Assembly (NCBI RefSeq): GCF_001613935.1
Contig: NZ_LQCI01000050.1
Location: forward strand, 124,001-188,000
Reading direction: 5' to 3'
DNA from: Amycolatopsis regifaucium
Lineage (GTDB): Bacteria; Actinomycetota; Actinomycetes; Mycobacteriales; Pseudonocardiaceae
Length of the DNA: 64,000 bases
Positions 34,543 to 43,740 of this stretch are shown in pieces (the stretch's first letter is position 1; the number at the start of each line of letters is the position of its first letter). The position numbers were made by a program, and so were the translations under genes. The notes beneath the pieces are model-generated. The model was not told where the DNA came from. It saw only the letters and a list, made by a program, of their open reading frames with translations, and searched no databases.

Positions 34543-36206
34543 ACTACGACGTGCTGGTGATCGGCTCCGGTTTCGGCGGCAGCGTGACCGCGTTGCGGCT
34601 GACCGAGAAGGGCTACCGCGTCGGCGTGCTGGAGACCGGCCGCCGGTTCGCCGACGACGAGTTCGCGAAGACGTCGTGGCGGCTGCGGAAATACCTGTGG
34701 GCCCCGAAACTGGGTTGCTACGGCATCCAGCGGCTGACTCTGCTGAAGAACACGTTCGTCCTGAGCGGCGCGGGCGTCGGCGGCGGCTCTCTCGTCTACG
34801 CGAACACGCTCTACGAGCCACCGGACACCTTCTACGAAGACCCGCAGTGGGCGCATATCACCGACTGGAAGGCCGAACTCGCCCCGCATTACGGCCAGGC
34901 GAAACGGATGCTGGGCGTGGTGGAGAACCCGCTGGTCACCCCGGCCGACCGGGTGCTGCGCGAGGTCGCGGAGGACATGGGCATCGCGGACACCTACCGG
35001 CCGACACCGGTCGGTGTCTACTTCGGCAAGCGCGACGTCGACCCCTTCTTCGGTGGCGAAGGCCCCGCGCGGAAGCCGTGCACACACTGCGGGGAGTGCA
35101 TGACCGGCTGCCGGGTCGGCGCGAAGAACACGACCGTCAAGAACTACCTGTACCTGGCGGAAAAGGCGGGCGCGGCGGTCCATCCCCTGACCACCGCCGT
35201 GTCGGTCCGGCCCATCGAGGGCGGCTACGCGGTGGATACCGTCCAAACAGGACGGTGGGTACGCAAGCGCAAGCAGACCTTCACCGCCTCGCAGGTCGTG
35301 TTCGCCGCCGCTTCCCTGGGCACACAAAGGCTTCTGCATTCGCTGAGGGACTCCGGCACGCTGCCGAACCTGTCACCAAGGCTGGGGTTGCTCGCCAGGA
35401 CGAACTCCGAGGCCGTCCTAGCCGCGCGATCGCTGCGCGAGGACACCGACTTCACCCGCGGCGTCGCGATCACGTCGTCGATCCACCCCGACGCCGTCAC
35501 GCATGTCGAACCGGTGCGTTACGGCAAGGGCAGCAACTTCATGGGCTTGCTGACGACGGTGCTCGTCGACGCCGAGCCGGGGAAACACCGGTGGGTGCTG
35601 GGTTTGCGCGAACTCGTGCGGAATCGCCGGCACCTGGTGCGGCTGCACAACCCGCGGCGCTGGTCGGAGCGGATGGTCGGGCTGCTGGTGATGCAGACGC
35701 TGAACAATTCCGTGACCACGTACACCAAACGCGGGCTCTTCGGCCGGCGCATGACCACGAAGCAGGGCATCGGTGACCCGAATCCCGAGTGGATCCCCGC
35801 CGGACACGAGGTCACCCGGCGGGTGGCGGACAAGATCGGCGGGCTGGCGCAGGGCGCGTGGACGGATCTGGCGAACATCCCCATCACCGGGCATTTCATC
35901 GGCGGCTGCGCGATCGGCGACAGCGCCGAGACCGGCGTCGTCGATCCGTACCAGCGAGTGCACGGCCACCCCGGGTTGCACATCGCCGACGGCTCGGCGA
36001 TTTCGGCGAACCTGGGCGTGAACCCGTCGCTGACCATCACCGCGCAGGCGGAGCGCGCGATGTCGTTGTGGCCCAACAAGGGAGAGGCCGACCCGCGGCC
36101 ACCGCTGGGTTCCCCCTACCGGCGCCTCTCCCCTGTCGCCCCTCTCAAGCCCGTCGTGCCCCCGCACGCCCCGGCCGCCCTCCGTCTCCCCCTCACCCCG
36201 CTCTGA
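34539..36206 (+). CDS. GMC-family oxidoreductase, ChoD/cholesterol-oxidase-like
   Basis: 555 aa. N-terminal dinucleotide fold VLVIGSGFGGSVTALRLTEK, flavin motif LSGAGVGGGSLVYANTLYEP (about 77) and C-terminal GGCAIGDSAETGVVDPYQRV with VNPSLTITAQAERA. PCTHCGECMTGCRVGAKNT (about 183) is the four-Cys segment seen in mycobacterial ChoD. ChoD-type proteins are annotated as cholesterol oxidases but true substrates are uncertain. No Tat or Sec signal. Co-translated with the monooxygenase upstream. The 5-nt spaced family C palindrome follows. Confidence 0.87.
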   Translation: MNYDVLVIGSGFGGSVTALRLTEKGYRVGVLETGRRFADDEFAKTSWRLRKYLWAPKLGCYGIQRLTLLKNTFVLSGAGVGGGSLVYANTLYEPPDTFYEDPQWAHITDWKAELAPHYGQAKRMLGVVENPLVTPADRVLREVAEDMGIADTYRPTPVGVYFGKRDVDPFFGGEGPARKPCTHCGECMTGCRVGAKNTTVKNYLYLAEKAGAAVHPLTTAVSVRPIEGGYAVDTVQTGRWVRKRKQTFTASQVVFAAASLGTQRLLHSLRDSGTLPNLSPRLGLLARTNSEAVLAARSLREDTDFTRGVAITSSIHPDAVTHVEPVRYGKGSNFMGLLTTVLVDAEPGKHRWVLGLRELVRNRRHLVRLHNPRRWSERMVGLLVMQTLNNSVTTYTKRGLFGRRMTTKQGIGDPNPEWIPAGHEVTRRVADKIGGLAQGAWTDLANIPITGHFIGGCAIGDSAETGVVDPYQRVHGHPGLHIADGSAISANLGVNPSLTITAQAERAMSLWPNKGEADPRPPLGSPYRRLSPVAPLKPVVPPHAPAALRLPLTPL

Positions 36207-36210
36207 CCCC

Positions 36211-36275
36211 CGCATTTCGTCCTCTGAATGCGGTAGTCGCTAGTGCGAACCACCGCATTCAGAGGACGAAACGCG
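36211..36275. repeat. Family C palindrome, copy C3
   Basis: 23-bp arms with one mismatch (left begins CGCATTTCGTCCTCTGAATG; 36211-36233 and 36253-36275) between convergent choD-like and chitinase genes, 4 nt after one stop and 2 nt before the other. Confidence 0.95.
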
Positions 36276-36277
36276 TT

Positions 36278-37771
36278 TCACGGGAGGCCGGCGAGCCCCG
36301 CGCTCACGGTGTTCGACCACGCGTAACCCTGCGAGGCGTCCCAGTTGATCGACCAGGTCATCGCGCCGCGGATCGTCGGGTACGTCGTCGACGGCTTGAA
36401 CGAGCCGCAGTTCGTGCCCTTCGCCAGGCAGTTCAGCGCGTTGACCGTGTTACCGGGCGCCTGGTAGCCGCCACCGGCCGCCGAGCCCGACGCGGGCAGG
36501 CCGAGCCCGACCTGGTCGGCCCGCAGGCCGCTCTGCAGCTGGATGCAGGCCAGCGCGGTGAGGAAGTCGACCGTGCCCTGCGAGTAGACCTTCTGGTCGC
36601 AGCCGAGCATCGAGCCGCTGTTGTAGTACTGCATGTTGACGATCGTCAGGATGTCCTTGACGTTGAGCGCCAGCTTGAAGTACTCGGCCGCCGGGCTCTG
36701 CATGTCGATCGTCTGCGGCGCCATCGTGATGACCGTGCCGCCCGCCGCGTGGATGCTGCGCAGCGCCTGCGCCATGTAGGTCGCGTTGACGCCGTTCTCG
36801 AGGTCGATGTCGACGCCGTCGAAGCCATAGGTCGCGATGAGCGACTTCATGCTGTTGGCGAAGTTCGCCGCCGCGGCCGAGGAGTCGACGCGGATCGTGC
36901 CCTTCTCGCCGCCGACGGAGAGGATGACCTTCTGCCCGCGTGCCTGTGCCGTCTTGATGTCGGCCTTGAACTGCGCGTCGGTGTAGCCGCCGAGCTGGCT
37001 CGAAAGACCGGAGTCGAGGGTGAAGGTGACCGCGCCCGGCGTGGTCGTCGCGTCGGCGAAGGACACCGCGATGATGTTGTACTTCGTCGGGACGTCGGCG
37101 AGCTTGAGCGCCTTCGCGCCGTTGTAGAAGTTCTGCCAGTACCCGGTGATCACGTGCTTCGGCAGGTTCCCGGTCGGCGGGGTGCTCGTCGTGGTCGTCG
37201 GCGAGCTGGTGGTGGTGGTCGTCGTCGGGCTCGTGGACGTCGTCGGCGTGGTCGGCGTCGTGGTCGGTGAGCCGCCGGGGCCGTCGAGGTTGACGTCGTC
37301 GGCGAAGTAGGCGGGCTGGCCGTACCAGCCGTGCAGGTAGATGTCGACGCTGGTGGTGGACGCGCCGGTGGTGAAGGTCAGCGACAGCTGGGACCAGCTG
37401 GCACCGCCCTGGGTCCAGGTGTTCTTGTCACCCGTCCCGGTTCCGGTGACGCCGAGGTAGGTGTAGCTGCCCTGCACCCACGCCGACAGCGTGTACGCGG
37501 TGTTGGCCTTCACCGGCACGCTCTGCGAGCAGCGGGCGTTGTCCTGCCCGGCCGGGGTGGCGCTGAGCGCGCGGCTGCCCGAGTGGACCGGTGTGCTGAC
37601 CACCGCGTTCGTGCCGGAGCAGGTCCAGCCGCTCGTGGTCCCGAGTTCGAAGCCGGGGTTGGTCAGGATGTTGGCGGCGGAGGCGCTGCCCGACACCGCG
37701 AAAGTCACCCCCAGGCACACGGCCAGTGACGACAGCAAGGCGAGGAACGCGTGTTTCGGCTTGACTTTCAC
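36278..37771 (-). CDS. Secreted GH18 chitinase with N-terminal carbohydrate-binding module
   Basis: 497 aa. Sec signal peptide (about 1-33: [19 protein letters not shown] then SGSASA-A). A CBM-like beta-sandwich ([18 protein letters not shown], about 34-160) is followed by a Thr/Pro/Ser-rich linker (about 165-205) and a GH18 barrel whose catalytic motif DGVDIDLE (about 316-323) is intact; ILSVGGEKG is the other GH18 motif. It hydrolyses chitin outside the cell. GTG 37771 has GGAGG 5 nt upstream. Expression is probably under DasR via the operator in its promoter. Confidence 0.93.
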   Translation of the reverse strand: MKVKPKHAFLALLSSLAVCLGVTFAVSGSASAANILTNPGFELGTTSGWTCSGTNAVVSTPVHSGSRALSATPAGQDNARCSQSVPVKANTAYTLSAWVQGSYTYLGVTGTGTGDKNTWTQGGASWSQLSLTFTTGASTTSVDIYLHGWYGQPAYFADDVNLDGPGGSPTTTPTTPTTSTSPTTTTTTSSPTTTTSTPPTGNLPKHVITGYWQNFYNGAKALKLADVPTKYNIIAVSFADATTTPGAVTFTLDSGLSSQLGGYTDAQFKADIKTAQARGQKVILSVGGEKGTIRVDSSAAAANFANSMKSLIATYGFDGVDIDLENGVNATYMAQALRSIHAAGGTVITMAPQTIDMQSPAAEYFKLALNVKDILTIVNMQYYNSGSMLGCDQKVYSQGTVDFLTALACIQLQSGLRADQVGLGLPASGSAAGGGYQAPGNTVNALNCLAKGTNCGSFKPSTTYPTIRGAMTWSINWDASQGYAWSNTVSAGLAGLP

Positions 37772-37807
37772 AGGTGGCCTCCACGAACGGGTGACGTCGG
37801 CCACCTC

Positions 37808-37836
37808 AAAATGGACTAGACCAATACGCCTGTCAA
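37808..37836 (-). promoter_or_regulatory. Chitinase promoter with a DasR-type (dre) operator
   Basis: On the minus strand: -35 TTGACA (37836-37831), 17-nt spacer, -10 CATTTT (37813-37808). The spacer holds TGGTCTAGTCCA (37823-37812), which differs at one base from the core TGGTCTAGACCA of DasR sites and of the repeats in Streptomyces chitinase promoters. Binding there would block RNA polymerase until aminosugar phosphates release it. Confidence 0.8.
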
Positions 37837-37931
37837 GGTTTCGGTTAAGGGAGGCCATACGAAAGTCGGCTCGGTACGAGCGGCAGAATGCAGAGTCCAG
37901 AGCACCCGAGGGCGGATTCAGGAGCGTGGGA

Positions 37932-40307
37932 GTGAGCGTGCAGGGCCTGCAGACAGTCGAGCAGAAGATCGCCGAAGAACTCGGTGTGCGCGAAGGGCAG
38001 GTCAAGGCGGCCGTCGACCTGCTGGACGGCGGATCGACCGTGCCGTTCATCGCCCGGTACCGCAAAGAGGTCACCGGGATGCTGGACGACAGCCAGCTCC
38101 GCACGCTCGAAGAACGCCTCCGCTACCTGCGGGAACTCGACGAGCGCCGGGTCGCGGTGCTGGACTCGATCCGCAGCCAGGGCAAGCTCGACGAGGCGCT
38201 GGAAGCGTCGATCATGGCGGCGGACACGAAGTCCCGCCTCGAGGACATCTACCTGCCGTTCAAGCCGAAGCGGCGCACGAAGGCGATGATCGCCCGCGAA
38301 GCCGGTCTGGAGCCGCTCGCCGACGGGCTGCTGAGCGACCCGAACACCGACCCGCAGGCCGCCGCCGCGGTGTTCGTCGACGCCGAAAAGGGTGTCGCGG
38401 ACGCGCAGGCCGCGCTCGACGGCGCCCGCGCGATCCTCGTCGAACGCTTCGCCGAGGACGCCGACCTCATCGGCGAACTGCGCGAGAAGATGTGGTCGCA
38501 GGGCCGGCTGGCTTCGAAGGTCCGCGACGGCAAGGCCGAAGAGGGCGCGAAGTTCTCCGACTACTTCGACTTCTCCGAGCCCTACACCAAACTCCCCTCG
38601 CACCGGATCCTCGCGATGTTCCGCGGCGAGAAGGAGGAGATCCTCGACCTCACGATGGAGTCCGAGGAGCCCTCCGAAGAGCCGCGCACCGGCCCCACCG
38701 ACTACGAGACCCGCATCGCGCACAAGTTCGGCATCTCCAACGAAGGCCGCCCGGGCGACAAGTGGCTCAACGACACCGTCCGCTGGGCATGGCGCACGAA
38801 GATCCTGCTGCACCTGGGGATCGACCTGCGGATGCGGCTGCGCCAGTCGGCCGAGGACGACGCCGTCCGCGTCTTCGCCGCGAACCTGCGCGACCTGCTG
38901 CTCGCCGCCCCGGCCGGCACCCGCGCCACGATGGGCCTCGACCCGGGCTTCCGCACCGGCGTCAAGGTCGCGGTGGTCGACGCGACCGGCAAGGTCGTCG
39001 ACACCCACGTCATCTACCCGCACCAGCCCGCCAACAAATGGGACCAGTCCATCGCCGAACTCGCCGCGCTGTGCGCCCGGCACAAGGTGGACCTGATCTC
39101 GATCGGCAACGGCACCGCGTCGCGCGAGACCGACAAGCTCGCCGGTGAGCTGATCAAGAAGCATCCGGACCTGAAGCTGACCAAGGCCGTCGTCTCCGAG
39201 GCCGGCGCGTCGGTCTACTCGGCGTCGGCGTTCGCTTCGCAGGAACTGCCGGGCATGGACGTGTCGCTGCGCGGCGCGGTCTCCATCGCGCGACGGCTGC
39301 AGGACCCGCTGGCCGAACTGGTGAAGATCGACCCGAAGTCGATCGGCGTCGGGCAGTACCAGCACGACCTGTCGGAGGTCTCGCTGTCGCGTTCACTCGA
39401 CGCGGTGGTCGAAGACTGCGTGAACGCGGTCGGCGTGGACGTCAACACCGCGTCGGCGCCGCTGCTGACCCGCGTCTCCGGTATCACGACGGGGCTGGCG
39501 GAGAACATCGTGGCGCACCGCGACGCGAACGGGCCGTTCAAGACCCGCTCCGGGCTGAAGGAGGTCGCGCGACTCGGCCCCAAGGCCTTCGAGCAGTGCG
39601 CGGGCTTCCTCCGGATCCCGGACGGCGACGACCCGCTCGACTCGTCCTCGGTGCACCCGGAGGCGTATCCGGTGGTGCGGCGGATTTTGTCCTCCACCGG
39701 CACGGACATCCGCTCGCTGATCGGCAACTCGCGGACGCTGCAGGCGCTGAAGCCGTCGGAGTTCGTCGACGAGACCTTCGGCCTTCCGACGGTGACCGAC
39801 ATCCTTGCCGAACTCGAAAAGCCGGGCCGCGACCCGCGTCCGGCGTTCAAGACCGCGACCTTCGCCGAGGGCGTCGACAAGATCGGCGACCTCAAGCCGG
39901 GAATGCGGCTTGAAGGCGTCGTGACGAACGTGGCCGCGTTCGGCGCGTTCATCGACGTCGGCGTGCACCAGGACGGCCTCGCGCACGTCTCCGCGCTGTC
40001 GAAGAACTTCGTCAAGGACCCGCGTGAGGTCGTCAAGCCCGGCGACATCGTCAAGGTGAAGGTCCTGGAAGTCGACGTGCCGCGCAAGCGGATTTCACTG
40101 ACGCTGCGGCTGGACGACGAGCCCGGCAAGCCTGCTCGCGAGCAGGGCGGCGGCCGTGACCGCGGCCAGGGCGGTGGCGGCCAGCGTCAGGGCGGCGGTC
40201 AGCGTGGCGGCCAGGGCGGCCGTGGTGGCGGCCGGGACCGCGGCGGCAACTCCGGGGGCGGCGGCGCCATGGCGGACGCGCTCCGGAAGGCCGGCTTCGG
40301 CAAGTAG
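37932..40307 (+). CDS. tex: Tex-family S1 RNA-binding protein
   Basis: 791 aa, cytoplasmic. N-terminal Tex helical region ([38 protein letters not shown]), YqgF-like RNase H fold ([16 protein letters not shown], about 335), helix-hairpin-helix segments ([20 protein letters not shown]) and an S1 domain ([20 protein letters not shown], about 655-725). A Gly/Arg/Gln-rich tail (RGG type, about 735-785) may add RNA affinity. Tex is tied to transcription and ribosome maintenance. GTG 37932 has GGAG 7 nt upstream; GTG 37926 or 37938 are alternatives. Confidence 0.93.
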   Translation: MSVQGLQTVEQKIAEELGVREGQVKAAVDLLDGGSTVPFIARYRKEVTGMLDDSQLRTLEERLRYLRELDERRVAVLDSIRSQGKLDEALEASIMAADTKSRLEDIYLPFKPKRRTKAMIAREAGLEPLADGLLSDPNTDPQAAAAVFVDAEKGVADAQAALDGARAILVERFAEDADLIGELREKMWSQGRLASKVRDGKAEEGAKFSDYFDFSEPYTKLPSHRILAMFRGEKEEILDLTMESEEPSEEPRTGPTDYETRIAHKFGISNEGRPGDKWLNDTVRWAWRTKILLHLGIDLRMRLRQSAEDDAVRVFAANLRDLLLAAPAGTRATMGLDPGFRTGVKVAVVDATGKVVDTHVIYPHQPANKWDQSIAELAALCARHKVDLISIGNGTASRETDKLAGELIKKHPDLKLTKAVVSEAGASVYSASAFASQELPGMDVSLRGAVSIARRLQDPLAELVKIDPKSIGVGQYQHDLSEVSLSRSLDAVVEDCVNAVGVDVNTASAPLLTRVSGITTGLAENIVAHRDANGPFKTRSGLKEVARLGPKAFEQCAGFLRIPDGDDPLDSSSVHPEAYPVVRRILSSTGTDIRSLIGNSRTLQALKPSEFVDETFGLPTVTDILAELEKPGRDPRPAFKTATFAEGVDKIGDLKPGMRLEGVVTNVAAFGAFIDVGVHQDGLAHVSALSKNFVKDPREVVKPGDIVKVKVLEVDVPRKRISLTLRLDDEPGKPAREQGGGRDRGQGGGGQRQGGGQRGGQGGRGGGRDRGGNSGGGGAMADALRKAGFGK

Positions 40308-40316
40308 GTCTCAGAA

Positions 40317-40371
40317 GTCCGTGAAGGCCTCCTTCCCTACTCTCAGGGTAGGGAAGGAGGCCTTCACGGAC
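40317..40371. repeat. Family A palindrome, copy A3
   Basis: Perfect 24-bp arms as in A1 and A2, loop TCTCAGG, between convergent tex and acyl-CoA dehydrogenase genes (9 nt and 2 nt from the stops). Confidence 0.97.
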
Positions 40372-40373
40372 CT

Positions 40374-42104
40374 TTACGGGTTCATGGCGTAGGCGCCGGA
40401 GAGGTCCCGCACCAGCGACCACACGTGGTCGAACCGCGCCGCGTCGACGACCGGCTTCCGGATCGAAGCCAGCGCGAGTGCCTGCTGCGCCTCGGTCGAG
40501 GACGACTTCCCGTGCAGCTCGACCGCGGTGGCGCTGAAGTCCTGCACCAGGATGGCGAAGATCTGGTCGACGACCTCGGTCTCGATGCCGGTGATCTCGG
40601 CCTGCTCCAGCACCAGCTGCCCGTAGACGACGAGGGTGAACAGCTCGGTCAGCGCGAGGCCGAAGTCGATGTCCTGCTGCTGCGCCTCGTCCGGTGCCGC
40701 GTCGGTGAACAGCTTCACCAGCGCTTCGGCCTGTTCGGTGAACCGCGCGACGTTCGGGATCGTGGACGCCTTGGCGTAGGCCTCGCGCCAGTCGTGGAAC
40801 CGCACCTTCGAAAGCCCGCGCGCGGGGCCCTGACGGAACAGGAACTCGTCGTCGGCCGCGTCGGAACGCGTCGGCACCGGCTCGTAGTCCTGGGGCGCGA
40901 ACAGATACGCGGGCACGAACTTCGCGATCAGCGCGAGGTTCACCGCCACCGTGCCTTCCAGCTTCGGCAGGCCGTCGATGTCGTTCTTGGACATCGCCAG
41001 GTAGGTGTCGGCCTCGAAACCCTTGGCCGCCACCACGTCCGCGACCAGACCGATGACCTTCCGCGCCTCGGTGGTCACCTTCATCTTGGTGATCGGGTTG
41101 AACAGCAGGTACCGGCGGTCGTCCGGGTTCGCGCTGCGGAAGTAGTCCACCGCGCGGTCGGAGAACAGCTTCATCGCGATGAGCCGCGCGTACGCCTCGA
41201 CGAATTCCCTGCGCACGTGCGGGAATTCGGTGACCTTCTTGCCGTAGAGCACCCGGTTGTGCGCGTGCGTGATCGCCTCGTACAGCGAGTGCGTCGACAT
41301 GCCGATGCCGCCGAAGCACAGGTTGAACTTGCCGATGTTGACCGTGTTCAGCGCCGCGGAGAACGCTTCGGAGCCGACGTGCAGAATGTCCTCTTCGGAC
41401 ACCGGGTAGTCGTCGAGCCGGAACTCGGCCACGTACATCTGTGACGGCACGACGTTCTTCACCACGTGGTAGTTCGGGTGTTCGGAGTCCGCGTAGAAGA
41501 ACACGTACTGATCCGGGCCCTCGACACCGTCGATACGGCCGAAGACCGACACGGTCCGCGCGCAGTTCCCGTTGCCGATGTAGTACTTCGACCCGTTCGC
41601 GCGGTAACCGCCCGCGCCGTCCGGGGTCAGCACGAGGTCCGACGAGTAGATGTCGGCGCCATGCTCCTTTTCGGACAGTCCGAACGCGGCGACGCCGCCG
41701 GCCGCGAGCGAGTCCGCCGCGCGTTTGCGGGCGGCCTCGTTCGCGCTCTGCCACACCGGGCCGAGGCCCAGGATCGTGACCTGCCAGGGGTACCAATAAT
41801 TCAGCCCATAGAAGCCGAGGATCTCCGACAGTGCGGCGACCCGCGCGGTGTCCCAGCGCTTGTCGGGATTCCCTTCGGCGCTGGCACCGGGAGTGAGGAA
41901 CGTCGAAAAGAGCCCTTCCTTGCCCGCGAACTCGATGAAGTCCGCGTAGAAGGTGCGCTCGTGGTAGTCCTCGACGAGCTTGCGCTTGCCTCGCTGTTCG
42001 AACCACTCGATGGTGGCACGAAGCAGGCGACGCGTCTCCGGGTCGAACTGCCGTGGGTCGTACCCACCCGGGTTCAGCAACAACGCGGTCGCCTTTTCGC
42101 TCAT
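40374..42104 (-). CDS. Acyl-CoA dehydrogenase family protein
   Basis: 576 aa, longer than the usual 380-400. The middle carries ACAD features: AFGLSEKEHGADIYSSDLVL (FAD loop, about 145) and NGSKYYIGNGNC, then SEAFSAALNTVNIGKFNLCF. An N-terminal helical extension (about 100 residues) and a C-terminal extension are present. ATG 42104 has AGGAG 4-5 nt upstream; GTG 42110 adds two residues. Probably oxidises a CoA thioester in fatty-acid or aromatic catabolism. No thiolase or hydratase is adjacent, so the substrate cannot be assigned. Confidence 0.88.
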   Translation of the reverse strand: MSEKATALLLNPGGYDPRQFDPETRRLLRATIEWFEQRGKRKLVEDYHERTFYADFIEFAGKEGLFSTFLTPGASAEGNPDKRWDTARVAALSEILGFYGLNYWYPWQVTILGLGPVWQSANEAARKRAADSLAAGGVAAFGLSEKEHGADIYSSDLVLTPDGAGGYRANGSKYYIGNGNCARTVSVFGRIDGVEGPDQYVFFYADSEHPNYHVVKNVVPSQMYVAEFRLDDYPVSEEDILHVGSEAFSAALNTVNIGKFNLCFGGIGMSTHSLYEAITHAHNRVLYGKKVTEFPHVRREFVEAYARLIAMKLFSDRAVDYFRSANPDDRRYLLFNPITKMKVTTEARKVIGLVADVVAAKGFEADTYLAMSKNDIDGLPKLEGTVAVNLALIAKFVPAYLFAPQDYEPVPTRSDAADDEFLFRQGPARGLSKVRFHDWREAYAKASTIPNVARFTEQAEALVKLFTDAAPDEAQQQDIDFGLALTELFTLVVYGQLVLEQAEITGIETEVVDQIFAILVQDFSATAVELHGKSSSTEAQQALALASIRKPVVDAARFDHVWSLVRDLSGAYAMNP

Positions 42105-42128
42105 CGTCACTCCTGGTCGCCGAAGTTA

Positions 42129-43466
42129 CTACTCGGTAACCGTAGCGCGCCGCTTCGCCGTCCGGCCACCGAACTCGACCGAAGTCACCTCCCCGTGCTC
42201 ATTCCGCAGGAAGCGCGCGGTGGGTTTCCGGGTGTCGGCGGCCGGGGCGATCGCGTCGTCGCCGACGAACACGGCTTCGAACGGCGGCGGCGACGGGAGG
42301 CCTTCGACGTCGGCGACCAGCTGGGCCTGCAGCGCGCCGTCACGGTCGCTGACCACGAACGCCAGGTCCCCGGTCTGGTAGCGGCCGAGGTACTCGGCGA
42401 TGTCCGGCTGGGGCACCGGCGGCGGGCTCGCGAGCGGAGGCAGCCCCACCAGCTTCTCCAGGCACCAATCGACGATTTTCGCGCCCAGCGCGGAGCCGCC
42501 CGCGCTGTTGGTCAGCACGGTGACGGCGAAGTCCTCCTCGGGCAGGGTCACGAAGTCCGACAGCTGCAGGTTGCTCACGTTCCCCCCATGCCTGACCAAA
42601 CGCGCGTCACCGTGGCTCGTGTGCAGCCAGCTCAGCCCGACCTCCTCGAACCGCAGGGCGGCCTTGCGCTGTGGCGCGCGCAGGAGGTCCCGGGACGCGG
42701 CACTGAGCGGCGGCTCACCCTCGGCCTCGCCGGCCAGGAAGAACCGGGCCCATTTCAGCTGGTCGCCCGCCGTGGACCACAGGCCGCCGCTCGCGCTGTC
42801 CGCGCGGGTCAGGCCCACGGTGTGCTCGACCGCCGGACCGCTTTCACGCACCACATGACCGACGGCGTGACGGCGTGTGAGCACCTCCCACGGCAGGTAA
42901 TACGACTCGGTCATGCCGAGCGGTTCGAGCAGCCGGGCGCGGACGACGTCCTCGAAAGGTTCGCTCGCCACCACCTCGACGACCCGTCCGGCCAGCTGGA
43001 ACCCGGCGTTGCAGTAGGAGAACACCTCACCGGGCGGGAAGTTCTGCGGCAGTTCACCGAACTTCGCGATGGCGAGGGCCAGCGCGTCGTCACCCCAGCC
43101 GGTCGTGAAGTCCACGTCGCCGAGGAACCCGGCGGAGTGGGTGAGGAGATGCCGGAGGGTCACCGTCTTCCGCGCGACCGGATCCGCCAGCGGAAGATCG
43201 GGCAGGTACTCGACGACCGGCCTGTCCAGGTCCAGCAGGCCGTCCTCGACCAGGGCCATGACGGCGGCCGCGGCGAAGGTCTTGCTGGTGGAGCCGATCA
43301 TGAACAGAGTGCCGGGATCGACCGGCAGACCGGTGTCCACACTGGACACTCCGGTGGCGAAAACCGACTCCTCGCCGCGGTAGGTCACCCCCACCACGGC
43401 TCCGGGGACAGCCACCTCCCGCGCCCCCTCGTCGAGCACGCCTTGCAGCTCCTGAACGTTCGACAC
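42129..43466 (-). CDS. Beta-lactamase-family serine hydrolase
   Basis: 445 aa. SxxK catalytic motif at S59-T-S-K62 (FMIGSTSKTFAA) and YxN at Y151-C-N153 (FSYCNAGFQLAG), so a class C beta-lactamase/esterase/DD-peptidase-like fold. RHLLTHSAGFLG is the usual linker block. No signal peptide, so it is probably a cytoplasmic esterase or peptidase, not a secreted lactamase. GTG 43466 start. The C-terminal 120 residues form an extra domain found in many actinobacterial members. Confidence 0.88.
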   Translation of the reverse strand: MSNVQELQGVLDEGAREVAVPGAVVGVTYRGEESVFATGVSSVDTGLPVDPGTLFMIGSTSKTFAAAAVMALVEDGLLDLDRPVVEYLPDLPLADPVARKTVTLRHLLTHSAGFLGDVDFTTGWGDDALALAIAKFGELPQNFPPGEVFSYCNAGFQLAGRVVEVVASEPFEDVVRARLLEPLGMTESYYLPWEVLTRRHAVGHVVRESGPAVEHTVGLTRADSASGGLWSTAGDQLKWARFFLAGEAEGEPPLSAASRDLLRAPQRKAALRFEEVGLSWLHTSHGDARLVRHGGNVSNLQLSDFVTLPEEDFAVTVLTNSAGGSALGAKIVDWCLEKLVGLPPLASPPPVPQPDIAEYLGRYQTGDLAFVVSDRDGALQAQLVADVEGLPSPPPFEAVFVGDDAIAPAADTRKPTARFLRNEHGEVTSVEFGGRTAKRRATVTE

Positions 43467-43591
43467 CCGTGTCCCCTTTCGTACGGTCAGGCCAGCGTTT
43501 CACCGCGACGCCGCGGCCGGCTCGTCCGAACCGACGAACATCGCCGGACCGATGCGGGCGATATCACGTAGTCGGGGAGATCACGACCCGC

Positions 43592-43740
43592 TACACTGGA
43601 GCCGCGGTCCGCTCAGTTCTGCCTCGGGCCGCGTTTCGTTGTCGAAGACCACGCGCCGCGGCCCCCCGAGGTCTGCGCCGGGCAGGACAACCCTTCCTAT
43701 CCGTACGGAGATACCAGGGCGCACCTGTGCCCACACGCTT
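43592..43740 (+). promoter_or_regulatory. Possible promoter and long 5' leader of the DEAD-box gene
   Basis: TACACT (43592-43597) is a fair -10 with no good -35. A start near 43604 would leave about 137 nt of untranslated leader, unusual here. The leader is GC-rich and foldable. The stretch 43467-43740 contains no other gene; an in-frame GTG at 43552 exists but its N-terminal extension looks non-coding. Confidence 0.35.

Noticed and set aside
40051-42006. 651-codon minus frame across the tex end and the acyl-CoA dehydrogenase
   Set aside because: Arg-rich shadow in a different frame from the true ACAD reading.
42129-43466. Secreted beta-lactamase giving drug resistance
   Set aside because: No signal peptide, and the family is dominated by esterases and peptidases; resistance is not supported.
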